63,284 nucleotides of DNA from Aurantiochytrium sp. KH105 (GCA_003116975.1 BGKB01000249.1:1-63284), one strand, 5' to 3'; counted from the stretch's first letter, positions 31,100-41,390 are shown. The notes: a model not told the origin generated them from the letters alone. A program made the numbers and translations.

Positions 31100-31905
31100 T
31101 CTCCTCTTCGCGCCTCGCGCAGTATACTTTCTCTCTCTTCGTCACCTCTTCTCCTACCTGCCTTCCCGCCTCTGCTCTCAAGAGAGTTGCGCGACTCGAT
31201 CACCGCGCGCGTCGCCTGCCTCCTCGCTTCTCCGCGTCGCCGCGTGGCACAGCTAGCTGGCCGACGCCGCGAGCAAGAATCCCTCGGCACGCGCGGGTCT
31301 CCTGTTCACGTTTTGCTTCTCCGCTCGTGCCAGCAGTGCAGCTTGCAATCTCTTGCTCTTTTGAGCTTTTGTGTGCGCGTGCGACCATCCTGCACGTGTC
31401 TCGCGCGGCCACCAAAGTACCAATGAAGTTCTCTGTGAACAAAACCCAAGAACCGTATTCTTGCAACATCGCTTTCGCCTTCTGTCAACTTGCGTCGCGA
31501 CTTGCGACTTGAGACCGGGGTACGCGCCCGCAGGCCGGCGCACACCCTCCGGGGACCCGCCTTACGCCGCACACCCGCCCCTGCTCCGAGGCGCGAAGGC
31601 TTTCGGGCGGGAGGAGGGCGCTGGTTTCCAGCGGGTTTTTTTAAGGCGGGTGCGGGCGTGGGCCAGCGTCGGAGAATCATGAAATGGGTGAGCGAGCAGG
31701 GGCGGAGCAATCTAGGGGGCATTGGAGAACAAGTCGGCGACCGTACGCAGTTGAGTGCCATAGACAGATTTGTCTGAGCGCACAGGTACTCATCCTTTCG
31801 TGCCCCCTTCAGATTTTCCGAATTACCCTAAATCGCCATTTTCGCATTCACATTTTACGATTGACCATGGCGACTGCGACGCGCGAGCAGCAAAGTAACA
31901 AAGCG

Positions 31906-32090
31906 AAGCAAAGCAAAGCAAAGCAAAGCAAAGCAAAGCAAAGCAAAGCAAAGCAAAGCAAAGCAAAGCAAAGCAAAGCAAAGCAAAGCAAAGCAAAGCA
32001 AAGCAAAGCAAAGCAAAGCAAAGCAAAGCAAAGCAAAGCAAAGCAAAGCAAAGCAAAGCAAAGCAAAGCAAAGCAAAGCAAAGCAAAGCG
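31906..32090. repeat. Large (AAAGC)n pentanucleotide array
   Basis: About 37 near-perfect AAAGC units without a break. Because the unit has five bases and contains no stop in any phase, all six frames are open through it (K-A-K-Q-S on plus, L-C-F-A-L on minus); those frames are not genes. Confidence 0.97.
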
Positions 32091-32135
32091 TTCGTAAAAA
32101 CCTTGCGAGGATTGCTATCTTGGCGACGATGCGCT

Positions 32136-32182
32136 GAGCTCGCTGGCTGGCTGGCTGGCTGGCTTGCTGGCTGGCTGGCTGG
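32136..32182. repeat. (GGCT)n microsatellite
   Basis: About eleven GGCT units, one changed to TGCT. Confidence 0.85.
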
Positions 32183-32561
32183 CTGCGCGGCCAGCCGCAG
32201 ACTGCCACGTTGTGTTGGTTGACTGTGAATGGCCGGGAGCGGTCCGGCGGTCGGTCATTCGCTCTCAGTCTCGTCGGTCGATCGGTCCGTCGGAGCTCAG
32301 CTCGCCTCTTAGTTAGGTTTGGACCATCGACGACGCAGCCACCCATCACCTTCCGTGCTGACTCACCAGCTGCAGCATCCCTGCAACAGCAACAACTTGC
32401 ACCTTCCCTTCCCTCTCCCCCTCGTCGATCTTGATCCCTTGATTCCCGCCTCCTCGGCCTTGTACGTGCGGGTCCTCCTTCCCTGCTTTCCACCCTGCCC
32501 TCGGCGCTGCTGCTAGACGAGGCGAGGTGCACGCCGCGCATCCTCGCCGTCTCCGGCCGCC

Positions 32562-32748
32562 TCGCGAGCGCCGCTCTGCCGCGCCCGCCGCCGCTCTGCC
32601 GCGCCCGCCNNNNNNNNNNNNNNNNNNNNNNNNNNNNNNNNNNNNNNNNNNNNNNNNNNNNNNNNNNNNNNNNNNNNNNNNNNNNNNNNNNNNNNNNNNN
32701 CGCGAGCGCCGCTCTGCCGCGCCCGCCGCCGCTCTGCCGCGCCCGCCG
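32562..32748. repeat. GC-rich minisatellite surrounding an assembly gap
   Basis: A 20-base unit, GCCGCTCTGCCGCGCCCGCC, occurs twice on each side of the gap. The 48 bases before the gap (32562-32609) and the 48 bases after it (32701-32748) are the same sequence. Confidence 0.9.
32610..32700. other. Assembly gap (91 N)
   Basis: A run of N with identical flanks, so its true length is uncertain. Confidence 0.99.
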
Positions 32749-33121
32749 CGCCGCGCCGCCGCCGAGCGGAGACCCGCGGCCCGCGCCGCCGGCCGGGCCG
32801 AGCGGAGCCGGGTCGAGGAGGTCGGGTCGGGTCGGGTCGGGTCGGGTCGAGGCGCGATTCTGCAGCTAGATCTGGCGACCGCAAAACTGCAACGCGGAGA
32901 CGGAGAGCGCGAGCGCGAGGGACCTCGAGGAGGACTCGGCGAGGAAGGGCTCCGACAGGAGCACCGCGCGCGCGCGGCGCGAAGGCGGCCGCCGCGACTC
33001 GCGCGACCCGTGCTGCTGCGAGTGCTCGCGGAGGGTCCGGGGTGCCGGGCGACTCCACGCACGGCGTCAACTACCGTGCGTGGCGAGACCGCGTCGAAAG
33101 TCGGGGTCTGCGCGCGTTTTG

Positions 33122-34600
33122 ATGATGCAAGACTCGGGCGATAACGCGCTCGAGGAGCGCCTGCTCGTGGACCAAGAGCAAGATCATCAGGAATGCGAGG
33201 ACCAGCAAGAGCAGACCCTCGGCGAGAATGCGGCGACGAACGCCGAGGCGCCGCCCTCGGTGGCCGGCCAGGCCGTGCTCTTGTTCGCGTTCACTGTTAA
33301 CTACATTTTCGGCGCCGGCGTGCTTGGCATCCCGTACGCGGTGGCGCACGGAGGCATTATTGCCGCCTCGGTGACTCTCGTCATTTCCAGCGCGCTGGGA
33401 CTGCTGTCAATGGTCTGGGTGCTCGAGTGTCAGGAGCGCGCCAACTGTTTCAAGGGCACGACGGGCATTGTGGAGTTTAGCACCATGTGCGAACTCTTCA
33501 TTGGCCGCAAGACACGCACGCTGTACGAGGTCTCGCTGACCCTCTTTGTGCTCAGCAGCGCCTGGATGTACGCGTCCATCTTTAGCGTATCGCTGGCCAA
33601 GTCGGTACCGATCATGTCCGACTCGTCGCAGTGCGACCTGGCGTCGGTCAAGGGCTTTCTCTGGAACGTACCGCACAAGAGTTGCTGGGGAGATTATCTC
33701 ATTTACTTGGGGATCTTTGCCCTGCTCATGTCCATTCTTGTGCAGACTGACCTGGCAAAGATGAAGGTTTTGCAGCTCACCTTTACCTGCGTCGGCCTCT
33801 TTGCGCTCTTTCTCATGGTCATCACCGTTGGAGCGGCCATGCCGGAGGACGGCTTTGCCGACATTGACACCTCGCTCGAGGTCTTTAACGCCTCGAGCTT
33901 TGGCGCCGTCTTTGGCACGTTCGTCTTTGCTCAACTTTGCCACCATGGCGTACCCCTGCTCTCGCACATTCCCGAACGCCGCGACATCGTTCGCCCCGTC
34001 TTTGTGGCGGTGATCGGAACCACAACGTCGCTCTACCTTGTCCTCGGTGTCATGTGCGCCATCTTTTTTGGCGTTGTCGACGACGTTCCCACGCCACGAC
34101 CGGTTAACAAGCTCATCACCTTGAACTGGGCTGACTACACCGCGGGCGCAGCAAGCGCAGGTCCATTTGCGCAGGCTGTCTCCTACTACGTTCGCCTTTA
34201 CCCGGCAATCACATGTGGTGCTGCCTTTCCGCTTTACGCCATTACGCTAGGCAATGGCTGGTATCATTCGTACTACGGTGGCGAGACCCCGCCTCCTGGT
34301 GTCGGATTCTCGCGCCGGATCTTTTACCTGGCCGCGACCTTCCCAGCTATCTTTTGTGCTGCCTTTATGGCTGACGTTTCGTTCATGCTCATTCTCGTCG
34401 GAATTTCGGCCTTCATTATCGCCTTTTTCATTCCACCCTCGATGCAGTTGCAGAGCCGCCGTATCGTGCCGGAGTGTGTTGTGACGCGCTACTCTTGGCA
34501 CTTCAGCAAGCCGTTCTACTGCTACGTGTGTCTCATTTTCGCCTGCATTGCTTTTTGCTATACCGTCATCTCCGCTGTTAACCCCGAGGTCGAGGTGTAG
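33122..34600 (+). CDS. Amino acid/auxin permease family (AAAP, SLC38-like) transporter
   Basis: 492 residues from the ATG at 33122; a second ATG follows directly at 33125. The N-terminal ~45 residues are acidic and Gln-rich and include EERLL, an acidic dileucine motif that often directs proteins to lysosomes or vacuoles. About ten to eleven hydrophobic helices follow. The first has the AAAP hallmark NYIFGAGVLGIPYAVAHGG. AAAP carriers move amino acids with protons or sodium; SLC38/SLC36 members act at plasma membrane or lysosome. The C-terminus ends shortly after the last helix. The convergent neighbour is a RagC/D GTPase, which responds to lysosomal amino acids in other eukaryotes; the adjacency may be chance. 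Confidence 0.9.
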   Translation: MMQDSGDNALEERLLVDQEQDHQECEDQQEQTLGENAATNAEAPPSVAGQAVLLFAFTVNYIFGAGVLGIPYAVAHGGIIAASVTLVISSALGLLSMVWVLECQERANCFKGTTGIVEFSTMCELFIGRKTRTLYEVSLTLFVLSSAWMYASIFSVSLAKSVPIMSDSSQCDLASVKGFLWNVPHKSCWGDYLIYLGIFALLMSILVQTDLAKMKVLQLTFTCVGLFALFLMVITVGAAMPEDGFADIDTSLEVFNASSFGAVFGTFVFAQLCHHGVPLLSHIPERRDIVRPVFVAVIGTTTSLYLVLGVMCAIFFGVVDDVPTPRPVNKLITLNWADYTAGAASAGPFAQAVSYYVRLYPAITCGAAFPLYAITLGNGWYHSYYGGETPPPGVGFSRRIFYLAATFPAIFCAAFMADVSFMLILVGISAFIIAFFIPPSMQLQSRRIVPECVVTRYSWHFSKPFYCYVCLIFACIAFCYTVISAVNPEVEV

Positions 34601-35164
34601 AGGCTGTGTTCTAAATAGAGAGTGAAACGGAGAGAGAGAGAGAGAGAGGGAGAGAGCAAGAGAGAGAAATGACGAGTGATTTTGCGCGAGCGAGCTGGTT
34701 TGGTATAAAACAATCTTTGAAACAATCAACCACCCACCCAAAAGAATGCGGCCTACCGTTCGTCATCGAAACGTAGTCCATCTCTTGTGAGCATTTCATC
34801 TCCTCAACAATTGGTACAACATTAGCCTGACCGAAGAAGCTGGAGTGAAACCTTTCCTGAAACAAGAAGTAAGTGAGTGGGTCACGCTAAACGCGCGACT
34901 GACTTTGGAAACAAACTTCAAGTCAAGAAGATCGTCTGGTGACCGCATTTTTCTCCCAAAGATAAGTCATTTATTTCGAGCACCATAATTTTCATGATTT
35001 TTTTTTATAAAAACTAACATCATACGACGTTTTCTTGAAGTTCGATGATACATACGGCCGGGCTGACTCTCGCACGATTGAACTTGCATCGAGCAGTCAT
35101 CTTCATCCCTCAAGGAGCAAATCAGGTAATGGAAAATCTGTTATCAAGCATATTTATAAGTTTC
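34601..35164. other. Convergent intergenic region (AAAP transporter / RagC-like)
   Basis: 564 bases with a (GA)n tract (about 34629-34667) just after the transporter stop and AT-rich DNA further right. Both 3' untranslated regions are expected here. No gene seen. Confidence 0.55.
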
Positions 35165-36541
35165 TTAGGCCGGCGAAGGGCGGAAAAGCTCCTCTAATGC
35201 CTTTCGAAAGCACTCTACATTGTAGTCAATGAGACCTTGCTTTTCGTAGTTTTGAGAGCGCACCATGCACACCAGAGCAAGATAGCTCGCGACGTTCTTG
35301 AGGTACAGGATCATGTTGTTGTTGAGGCGAATGAGCGAGGAGGACTGGCGGTCGAAGGCCAAATTCTCCAGCTTTTGCTCGCGGTCCTCATCCACATCGT
35401 CGCCGTCGGCAACCGAGCCCTCGGCTGCAACGCCCGCGCCGGCCTCGCCAGGGTCATCCACCGCGATGCCAGTATCAGCAGCGCTGGCGCCAGCGGCATC
35501 GCCCAGCGCCGCTGCCTCGCTTGCGGCCCCATCGCCGCCAGCCGCGATAAGGTTGTCGGTCGAGGCCGAAATGGCGAGCGCGGCGCCGTTGGCATTCAGC
35601 GGTGCGCCCGTGCTCATTCCGTAGATGCAAGAGGTGTCAATGACCACATCGATCATGTCGCTGCACAGCTCGTAGCTTGAAATGTCGACTGGGTTGTGAT
35701 CTGTGGCAATGTACAGCTTGGAGACAACGTCAAAAAGAAAAGCCTTTTCAATCTCGCAAGATGCAATGAGAATGTTGAGGAGATTCTCCATGGCCGGCAA
35801 CTGCGGAATGAGCTTGTGGACCACCTTGCTAAAGGCCTCGTAAATGGAGTGGTCGTAGATGCTCGTGAGATAAAAGCTAAACGAGATTTCCTCGTCGGAA
35901 ACCTCTTCGAGCTCGAGCTCGACCTGCTCCTGAATGTCACGCTGGACTTCGATCTTGTGATCTTCGCTGAGAAAGAGGTCACCGTCCACCTTGTGAATAA
36001 AGACCTCGTAATTCATGTCTGGGTTCACGTGACGAGCTACCGACACAATCTCGTGCAGTTTGGTGAGGGCCTCCGACGATGGGTCGTCCTGAGCGTCAAT
36101 GATAAAGGCCAGGGCCGCGCAGTTGCCAAAAATGAGGTCGGGACTGAGGAGCTGGTCGGCAAACATGATGCCCTCTGAGAGATTGACGTCCGCGGGAAAG
36201 TCCCAGATTTCGAACTGCACAAAGGGGTTGTTGGCCACAAACTTGATGGACAGCGAATCCGTATGTCCCAGGAAGAGCGTTTCGTGCGGTGACATTTTGG
36301 TGAAGAGCACGCGTTGGATCGAGGTCTTGCCGGATTGGCGAGGCCCCATGAGCAGAATCCGCGGACGGTTCAGACTCAGCGCTTCCTGCGGCCCGCCGCC
36401 CGGCCCGCCCACGCCGCCGCCCGCGCCGAGACCCGCGTCGAGGCCGTTCGCGCCGCCGCCGCCAACGAGGCCGCCTTGGTCTGCGCCATCGAGCTCGTCG
36501 CCAACGCCCGCGCCCAGCGCCGCGTCGCGCTCGTCAGCCAT
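35165..36541 (-). CDS. RagC/RagD-like small GTPase (Gtr2 type)
   Basis: 458 residues, ATG at 36541. After a Gly/Ala-rich head (1-55), the G domain starts with the P-loop GPRQSGKT at 66-73. Rag-type motifs follow: [11 protein letters not shown] (most RagC proteins have DFPG), [10 protein letters not shown] and FIHKVDGD. The C-terminal longin/roadblock-like half includes [15 protein letters not shown] and IYGMSTGAP and ends with [12 protein letters not shown]. An Ala/Gly/Asp-rich insert of about 70 residues breaks this half. RagC/D pairs with RagA/B on the lysosome and, depending on amino acids, recruits TORC1. The family lacks a lipid anchor and none is seen here. A (CTG)n tract at 36560-36601 lies in the 5' leader. 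Confidence 0.92.
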   Translation of the reverse strand: MADERDAALGAGVGDELDGADQGGLVGGGGANGLDAGLGAGGGVGGPGGGPQEALSLNRPRILLMGPRQSGKTSIQRVLFTKMSPHETLFLGHTDSLSIKFVANNPFVQFEIWDFPADVNLSEGIMFADQLLSPDLIFGNCAALAFIIDAQDDPSSEALTKLHEIVSVARHVNPDMNYEVFIHKVDGDLFLSEDHKIEVQRDIQEQVELELEEVSDEEISFSFYLTSIYDHSIYEAFSKVVHKLIPQLPAMENLLNILIASCEIEKAFLFDVVSKLYIATDHNPVDISSYELCSDMIDVVIDTSCIYGMSTGAPLNANGAALAISASTDNLIAAGGDGAASEAAALGDAAGASAADTGIAVDDPGEAGAGVAAEGSVADGDDVDEDREQKLENLAFDRQSSSLIRLNNNMILYLKNVASYLALVCMVRSQNYEKQGLIDYNVECFRKALEELFRPSPA

Positions 36542-37046
36542 GCTTCCCCTCGCCTTCCCCCGCTGCTGCTGCTGCTGCTGCTGCTGCTACGGCTGCTGCT
36601 GCTGCCGCCGCCGCGTGCCCTCGCTGCAAGCGTCGCGGTCGAGGGACTGATGATCCTCAGCGCGATGCGGTTTTGGAGCGTGGATCGAGCCAAGATTTTG
36701 CTTGCTTGCTTATGACTTTTAGTAATAATGGATGAGGATGCCTTGCTTCGGCTTGCGCTTGAGCCCGGCAGGCCCAGCCAAGCAAGCCTGAGATTGACAT
36801 TGAATGCACGCCCTGCTTGATGCGCGTGTCGTACGTAGCTAACTGTGAGTACGACTCGTGCTACGTACGACTCGTGCAATTAGATGACGCATCGCTTAAT
36901 CGAGCGGCCTTCCCGTCGACAATCGAGGACCATGGGAGAGCGGCGGAAAAAAGAGAGGAACGGAGAGTGATGTGACGCAGCAGACTCTAAACAAAATTCT
37001 GAAGAAATGATGATTTGATAGATGCAAGGGGCGCTCAGGAGCATTA
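36542..37046. other. Intergenic region with CAG tract
   Basis: 505 bases holding the RagC leader and the 3' end of the eIF2-beta gene. Contents: (CTG)n at about 36560-36601, GCTTGCTT repeats near 36703-36712, and a CGTACGACTCGTG direct repeat near 36845-36880. No gene seen. Confidence 0.55.
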
Positions 37047-37736
37047 TTAGGCGTTGCCGGCGTAGCGAGCAGCGCGACGCTCGCCGCGGCCCGTGGCGTG
37101 GTAACCCTTCTGGATAGGTGCGACAGCGCGAGATGCGCCACAACTCTGGCACTGCAAAAAGGCCATACGCGAGTTGGCATCACGGACGAGCTTGGTTTCA
37201 ACTTGTTTGCACATGGAGCACGTGACATACTCGCCAATGTACTTGACAAGAATGCTGCTAATGTTCTTGGGCGTGAACTTGCCCTTCATGATAAAACGTT
37301 TGCTGCCGTCAATACTGCCGGTCGTACCGAGCTCGGCCAGAAAGAAGCGCATGACGTGGTCTGGGTCACGGCGCATACCCTGGCAGATGGCGTCAAAGTT
37401 CGCAAAGAGAATCTTGCTCGTACCGAGCCGCATCACCTCGGGCGGCCGCAGCACGGCGCGCTTCTTGTTCACGAGATCCGGGTTGTTGGCGCGCAGCTCT
37501 GCGTACATGCGGTCCAAGAGGTGCTGGTAAGAGAACCCAAACTCTCCGGCGTCCGTGATGGACCGCTTGTTGGCCTTGAGCTCCTCGGCCTCGCCCTGCT
37601 CGAGCAGCGGAGAGTCCTTGATTTCCTTCTTCTTCTTGCTCTTCTTGCTCTTCTTCTTGGACAGCTTCAGCGAGTCCAGCATCGCCTGGACGGACTCGTC
37701 CACCTGGGCATCGTTCACCGTGGGCTCCTCCGCCAT
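37047..37736 (-). CDS. Translation initiation factor eIF2 subunit beta
   Basis: 229 residues from the ATG at 37736; the frame is open further up but without ATG. The N-terminus has one polylysine block (SKKKSKKSKKKK at about 27-38); most eIF2-beta proteins have three such blocks, which bind eIF5 and eIF2B-epsilon. The core begins with YQHLLDRMYAELRANNP, then PPEVMRLGTSKILFANF and the helix-turn-helix-like HVMRFFLAELGT. A zinc ribbon of the form CSMC...CQSC closes the protein. eIF2-beta is part of the GTP-Met-tRNAi-40S ternary complex. It is shorter than animal eIF2-beta (over 300 residues) because the N-terminal region is reduced. Confidence 0.95.
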   Translation of the reverse strand: MAEEPTVNDAQVDESVQAMLDSLKLSKKKSKKSKKKKEIKDSPLLEQGEAEELKANKRSITDAGEFGFSYQHLLDRMYAELRANNPDLVNKKRAVLRPPEVMRLGTSKILFANFDAICQGMRRDPDHVMRFFLAELGTTGSIDGSKRFIMKGKFTPKNISSILVKYIGEYVTCSMCKQVETKLVRDANSRMAFLQCQSCGASRAVAPIQKGYHATGRGERRAARYAGNA

Positions 37737-38449
37737 CGTGCTCTCCTGCTCCGCGCTCCTCACGTACGCGGGCTCCGCGAGCTCGACGCTGCTCTCCGAT
37801 CCGATCCGATCTGATCCGATCTGCCAGGCCAAGCTGCTCGCTCCGCTTGCGGCTGCTGCGCGGCGGACTCGGCGCGGCGGACTCGGCGCGGCGGCGGGCG
37901 GGGCGGGGCGCGCGGCGCGCGGGCGACGGGGCGGCCGGCGGGCGCGCGGCGAGTCGGCGGCGGCGGCGACGCTGCTGCTTGTTGAGACTCTGTGGCCGAG
38001 ACGCGCCCGGCCTATCTGCGCCCGCGCCGCGGCCGCGCGGCAAGTGGCCTAACGACCGTCGCCGGCGGCCTGCGGCGAGCCCAGCTTCTTTTCTTCAGCC
38101 GATTGTTATCAGGTTGAGATGAGATGATGGTGAGGACGGTGACGACGAAGAGGGCAAGTATTGGTAGACGACTGAGCTGTCGTCCAAGATCAAGCTCACA
38201 ATTCTGGACACGGGAGTCAGAAAGTAACGAAAAACTTTAGCTTCGCTTAGTTTCTACGAATTTTCGTAAAAGGAACGAGGTCTCCAAAGAACCGATGGGC
38301 TGCTGCTCAAGAGGCGGCCACTAAAACTGCTTGAAAGCAGACTTATCACACGCCAAAAGATAAAAACAAGAAGAGAAGATTTCTACAACAATGTAAAAGA
38401 AAAACTAGGCCCTCCCTCGCCGAGACGGCACTGCACTACGAGATAGAAA
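37737..38449. other. Intergenic region between eIF2-beta and channel-like gene 2
   Basis: 713 bases. A GATCC-type repeat lies at about 37798-37822 in the eIF2-beta leader, followed by a very GC-rich block (37845-38040) and then AT-rich DNA. No gene seen. Confidence 0.5.
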
Positions 38450-39828
38450 TCAGGCCTTATCAAATGACTCGGCGCTCTGAATTGCTGTCGGCCTCTGGTT
38501 CGCACAGCGACTCAAGACGGTCTCAAAGTCGTTGTACTTGGTGTTCTCGCAGGTTCTGCGCACAGGCAGCATCACAAAGACTTCGTATGCCACGATGACC
38601 ACGACAAATACCGCATGCAACGCGCAAAAGATACTCCAGCAAATTGTTCGCACGTTGAACTCCTCGAGCTCGGGAATGAGCTCAGTAAATGACGCGAGCA
38701 CGAGCACAAGAGCGCCAAAGAAGAACATGCCAAGCTTGTAGTAGTCCGCAAAAGTGACGCGAGATCCACTCGAGGTAAACGAGACACTCATGGCAATGAG
38801 CAGAGAAATGTTAAAGCTGAGACGGGAAGCTTCATCCGGAAAGAACTCAATGGAAAGCGGAGCAAGGGCAGCAAGGAGCATCGGCTGGAGAAACACCGAA
38901 ATGATGGGCTGCATAAGACCGACCTCGCGATGCACAAAAACAGTGCAGGCCACATCGCTGTAGCTGTAGCGCCCACCAAAGCCCCTGGAAATGGTAAAAT
39001 TGATCGCCGGGATCTCGATCCACTTCCAACGCTGGTAGAGCGTGGGAGCGACTTCCTCCTTGCGAATGGTTGCCACGCGCTCGTCAACAACCGTAACATC
39101 CTTGAGGCTTTGCGCAATCTCGACGGGCCAGCGCTCGCGGCCGCGCAAGTAGTCGTCGGCCCACGGTACAAAGAGGAGGGTTTCGTGGTCCCAGTTGCTC
39201 GTGAACTTAATCTTGAGCTCGTGAAAGTCGTACGGGTACATGGCCCCGCGCGTTCCGAGCGGGTAAATACCCTCGAGCTCGTAACAAAAGGTAAGTCTGT
39301 CGTTGTGGAATCGGACCCAGTTCGACTTGGCGACATCACCGAGGAACTGAATCCAGGGCGTGTACTCGTGGACATACGTGTTGGGACCACTCTTGACGCA
39401 GAATGACCCATCTTTCAGAGGAATGCGCTCACTCTCGGTGATGCCAATATCGTCCAGATGTACGCGCACATAGACTAACATCTTGCTGCATTTTCATCGT
39501 CACGTCAACGTCAGCGCCTTTTGCCCTTTTCCCACTTTTCTTTCACTCGTTTGTTCTCGCCTGGCTGGTGTTTATCAGCGCAAAAAGAGAAAACGTACGC
39601 TCGAAAGGTGCTGCTGTCGATGTCGATATTACGAAGGTTCATCATGTCGTACCGGACCTCCGCAAGGACCGGGCCCTTCACATGACCGCGCCAGAAGTCA
39701 ATCCACGCCGCCGACCGCCCTGTGTTCGCAAATCGCATTCACGTGAGTGCTCCCGCTCGGACTTTTTCTGCGCCTCGCCACGCGTGCAACTTACGCTTGA
39801 AGACATCGCTCACGTCCACCTCGGGCAT
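38450..39828 (-). CDS. Pentameric ligand-gated ion channel-like protein 2, three exons
   Basis: Spliced gene on the minus strand: exon 1 39828-39795, intron 39794-39720 (GTAAGT...ACAG, 75 bases), exon 2 39719-39599, intron 39598-39486 (GTACGT...GCAG, 113 bases), exon 3 39485-38450; 396 residues. The joins keep frame and make a protein that aligns without gaps to channel-like protein 1 across the second junction (TFRAKMLVYVRV against TFQVAIGFDMSW). The MYPYDFHELKI motif matches the family's FPxD motif. Four membrane helices follow in the C-terminal half, starting near QPIISVFLQPMLLAALAP. No Cys-loop cysteines and no signal peptide, as in its paralogue. Without exons 1 and 2 only a 343-residue fragment would be called. 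Ligand unknown. Confidence 0.8.
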
Positions 39829-40442
39829 CTTGTCGCTGCTGCTACTGTTGTTTTGCCAAGAGCTCTCGCCGCTCGAGCCTCTACCAATGGCCTGACACCG
39901 CGCGCTGCGCTGCAGTCGTTGCCGCAGCTGCTCCTCTCCGTGCAAAGCAGTTTTGCTTCCCCCGCGCGGATGCGCGCAATGCCCAGCCCGAGCTTGCTCT
40001 GCCTTTTACACGCGCAGACTCCCGCGCTCGCCATTCGTGGGGCCGCCGCACTTGGATTTGCAGGGTGTGTGCCTTAGGGACGTACGTAGGCGGGCCCTAC
40101 GCCTGAAGAACACGTGCTGGCTTTGAGATTTTGGCTGCGGGCCAACTCGCGCGTAAGCCGCCACAGCAGCCGCCGAGGGTAGATTGAGTGGCCAGGCGCG
40201 GCACTGCCGTCGCTACCTACAGCTACTAGACTTGAGCGCCACATCCGATCGTTCGCAGAACCACTCGCAGACGTGCAACCCTATCTATACCTACCTCCTA
40301 CTACTCGCGCTGGAATCTCGTTGCTGTTACCGTCAAAAGACGATTGCGTTCCCCTCGTTCTGGCTGCTGACCTCTTTCTGGCGGGAAGACGTCAATGAAT
40401 TTGGAATCTCTGCTTGGCAAGGTGGCAAGCAAGCAAAGCAAG

Positions 40443-40775
40443 CAAGCAAGTCTTCGTGGAGCGTGGAGGTAATGAGGAATACTCTCCCCAGGATGGGCAT
40501 CATGCTTGTAGTGGCTTGGTGTACAAGTCTCACATAGTCACAGCTGCTGGCTTCGTTACCAATGACTCTTTGTGAAGGAGATGATGTAGGCACCAAGCAA
40601 GCAAGCAAGTAAAGCAAGCAAGCAAGTGTTCGTGGAGCTCGGAATGTAATGAGGAATACTCTCCCCAGGATGGGTATCATGCTTGTAGTGGCTTGGTGTA
40701 CAAGTCTCACATAGTCACAGCTGCTGGCTTCGTTACGAATGACTCTTTGTGAAGGAGATGATGTAGGCACCAACC
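40443..40775. repeat. 178-base tandem duplication with (GCAA)n junctions
   Basis: AATGAGGAATACTCTCCCCA occurs at 40471 and 40649, and both copies run through GTGGCTTGGTGTACAAG to GATGATGTAGGCACCAA. Runs of GCAA/AAAGC units sit before each copy. The copies differ at only a few bases. Confidence 0.9.
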
Positions 40776-40784
40776 GCGCGCTGC

Positions 40785-41288
40785 ATATTATTTCGCCGAT
40801 CCAGATGCTTCTCAGGCTGTTTCGACCCCCAAAACGTGTTTGCTTCGTAAAGGAGTCCCCAGATACAGATACAGAGCACCAATTTTCTAGCCTTGACCAT
40901 TGGCCTGGACAGGAAAGAGAAGACCATGAATGGTGAGTGGATCTCAATCCCGGTCTCGCTGTCATTCAAAGCCTCGTTAACGATGATCTCTCTTAAGGTT
41001 ATTGTTGTGCATGAAGCGATCGGCATGAAGAAGTCAAATGGAAAGAGTATTATCTGTAGTACCATGGTAGTAGACAGACTCCAATCCATTGACGAACCGC
41101 GTGCGCGCGGAAGCGGGAGAGGTTGTCGCGGCCGCCAGCGGGGCTGCACGCGGGGTGCGGCCCAGCGAGTCGTGGCGCCCCTGCTGCTCGCGACCGCGTG
41201 CCGTGTGCGCGACGGAGCGGTGCAGCGAGCGTAGCGAAAGCGTCCCGAAGGCGTCGGCCCATCTCTTCGTTGGCACGCTTGACCCGTG
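40785..41288. repeat. Dispersed repeat A, copy 1
   Basis: Matches 44877-45307 over its length, for example CTAGCCTTGACCATTGGCCT and GTGCAGCGAGCGTAGCGAAA in both. In copy 2 this sequence is the immediate downstream flank of a surface-protein gene; here no such gene lies to its left. Confidence 0.85.
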
Positions 41289-41390
41289 CTCGCTGCGCAA
41301 AAGCGCGCACGCGCGGCGGCGTGGGCGACCACAGGTCGCAAGCAATACGAACGAGGGCCCACCTACTCGGCTCTCTTTGTGCGTATCCTC

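Larger units (their letters stand above)
31100..33121. other. Divergent, repeat-dominated intergenic region with an assembly gap
   Basis: 2 kb between the channel-like gene (minus) and the AAAP transporter (plus). It contains the large AAAGC array, (GGCT)n, a GC minisatellite around an N run, and a (GGGTC)n run (about 32822-32850). Both promoters lie somewhere here. No gene seen. Confidence 0.55.
39829..41390. other. Intergenic region with tandem duplication and surface-gene downstream flank
   Basis: 1.56 kb. The middle is a two-copy 178-base tandem repeat with GCAA-type junctions. From about 40785 the sequence matches the region just after the surface-protein gene at 44877 and on. The leader of the gene at 41391 lies at the right end. 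Confidence 0.6.

Noticed and set aside
31684..32097. Long frames through the AAAGC array on both strands
   Set aside because: The repeat is stop-free in every phase; the proteins would be pure K-A-K-Q-S or L-C-F-A-L repeats.
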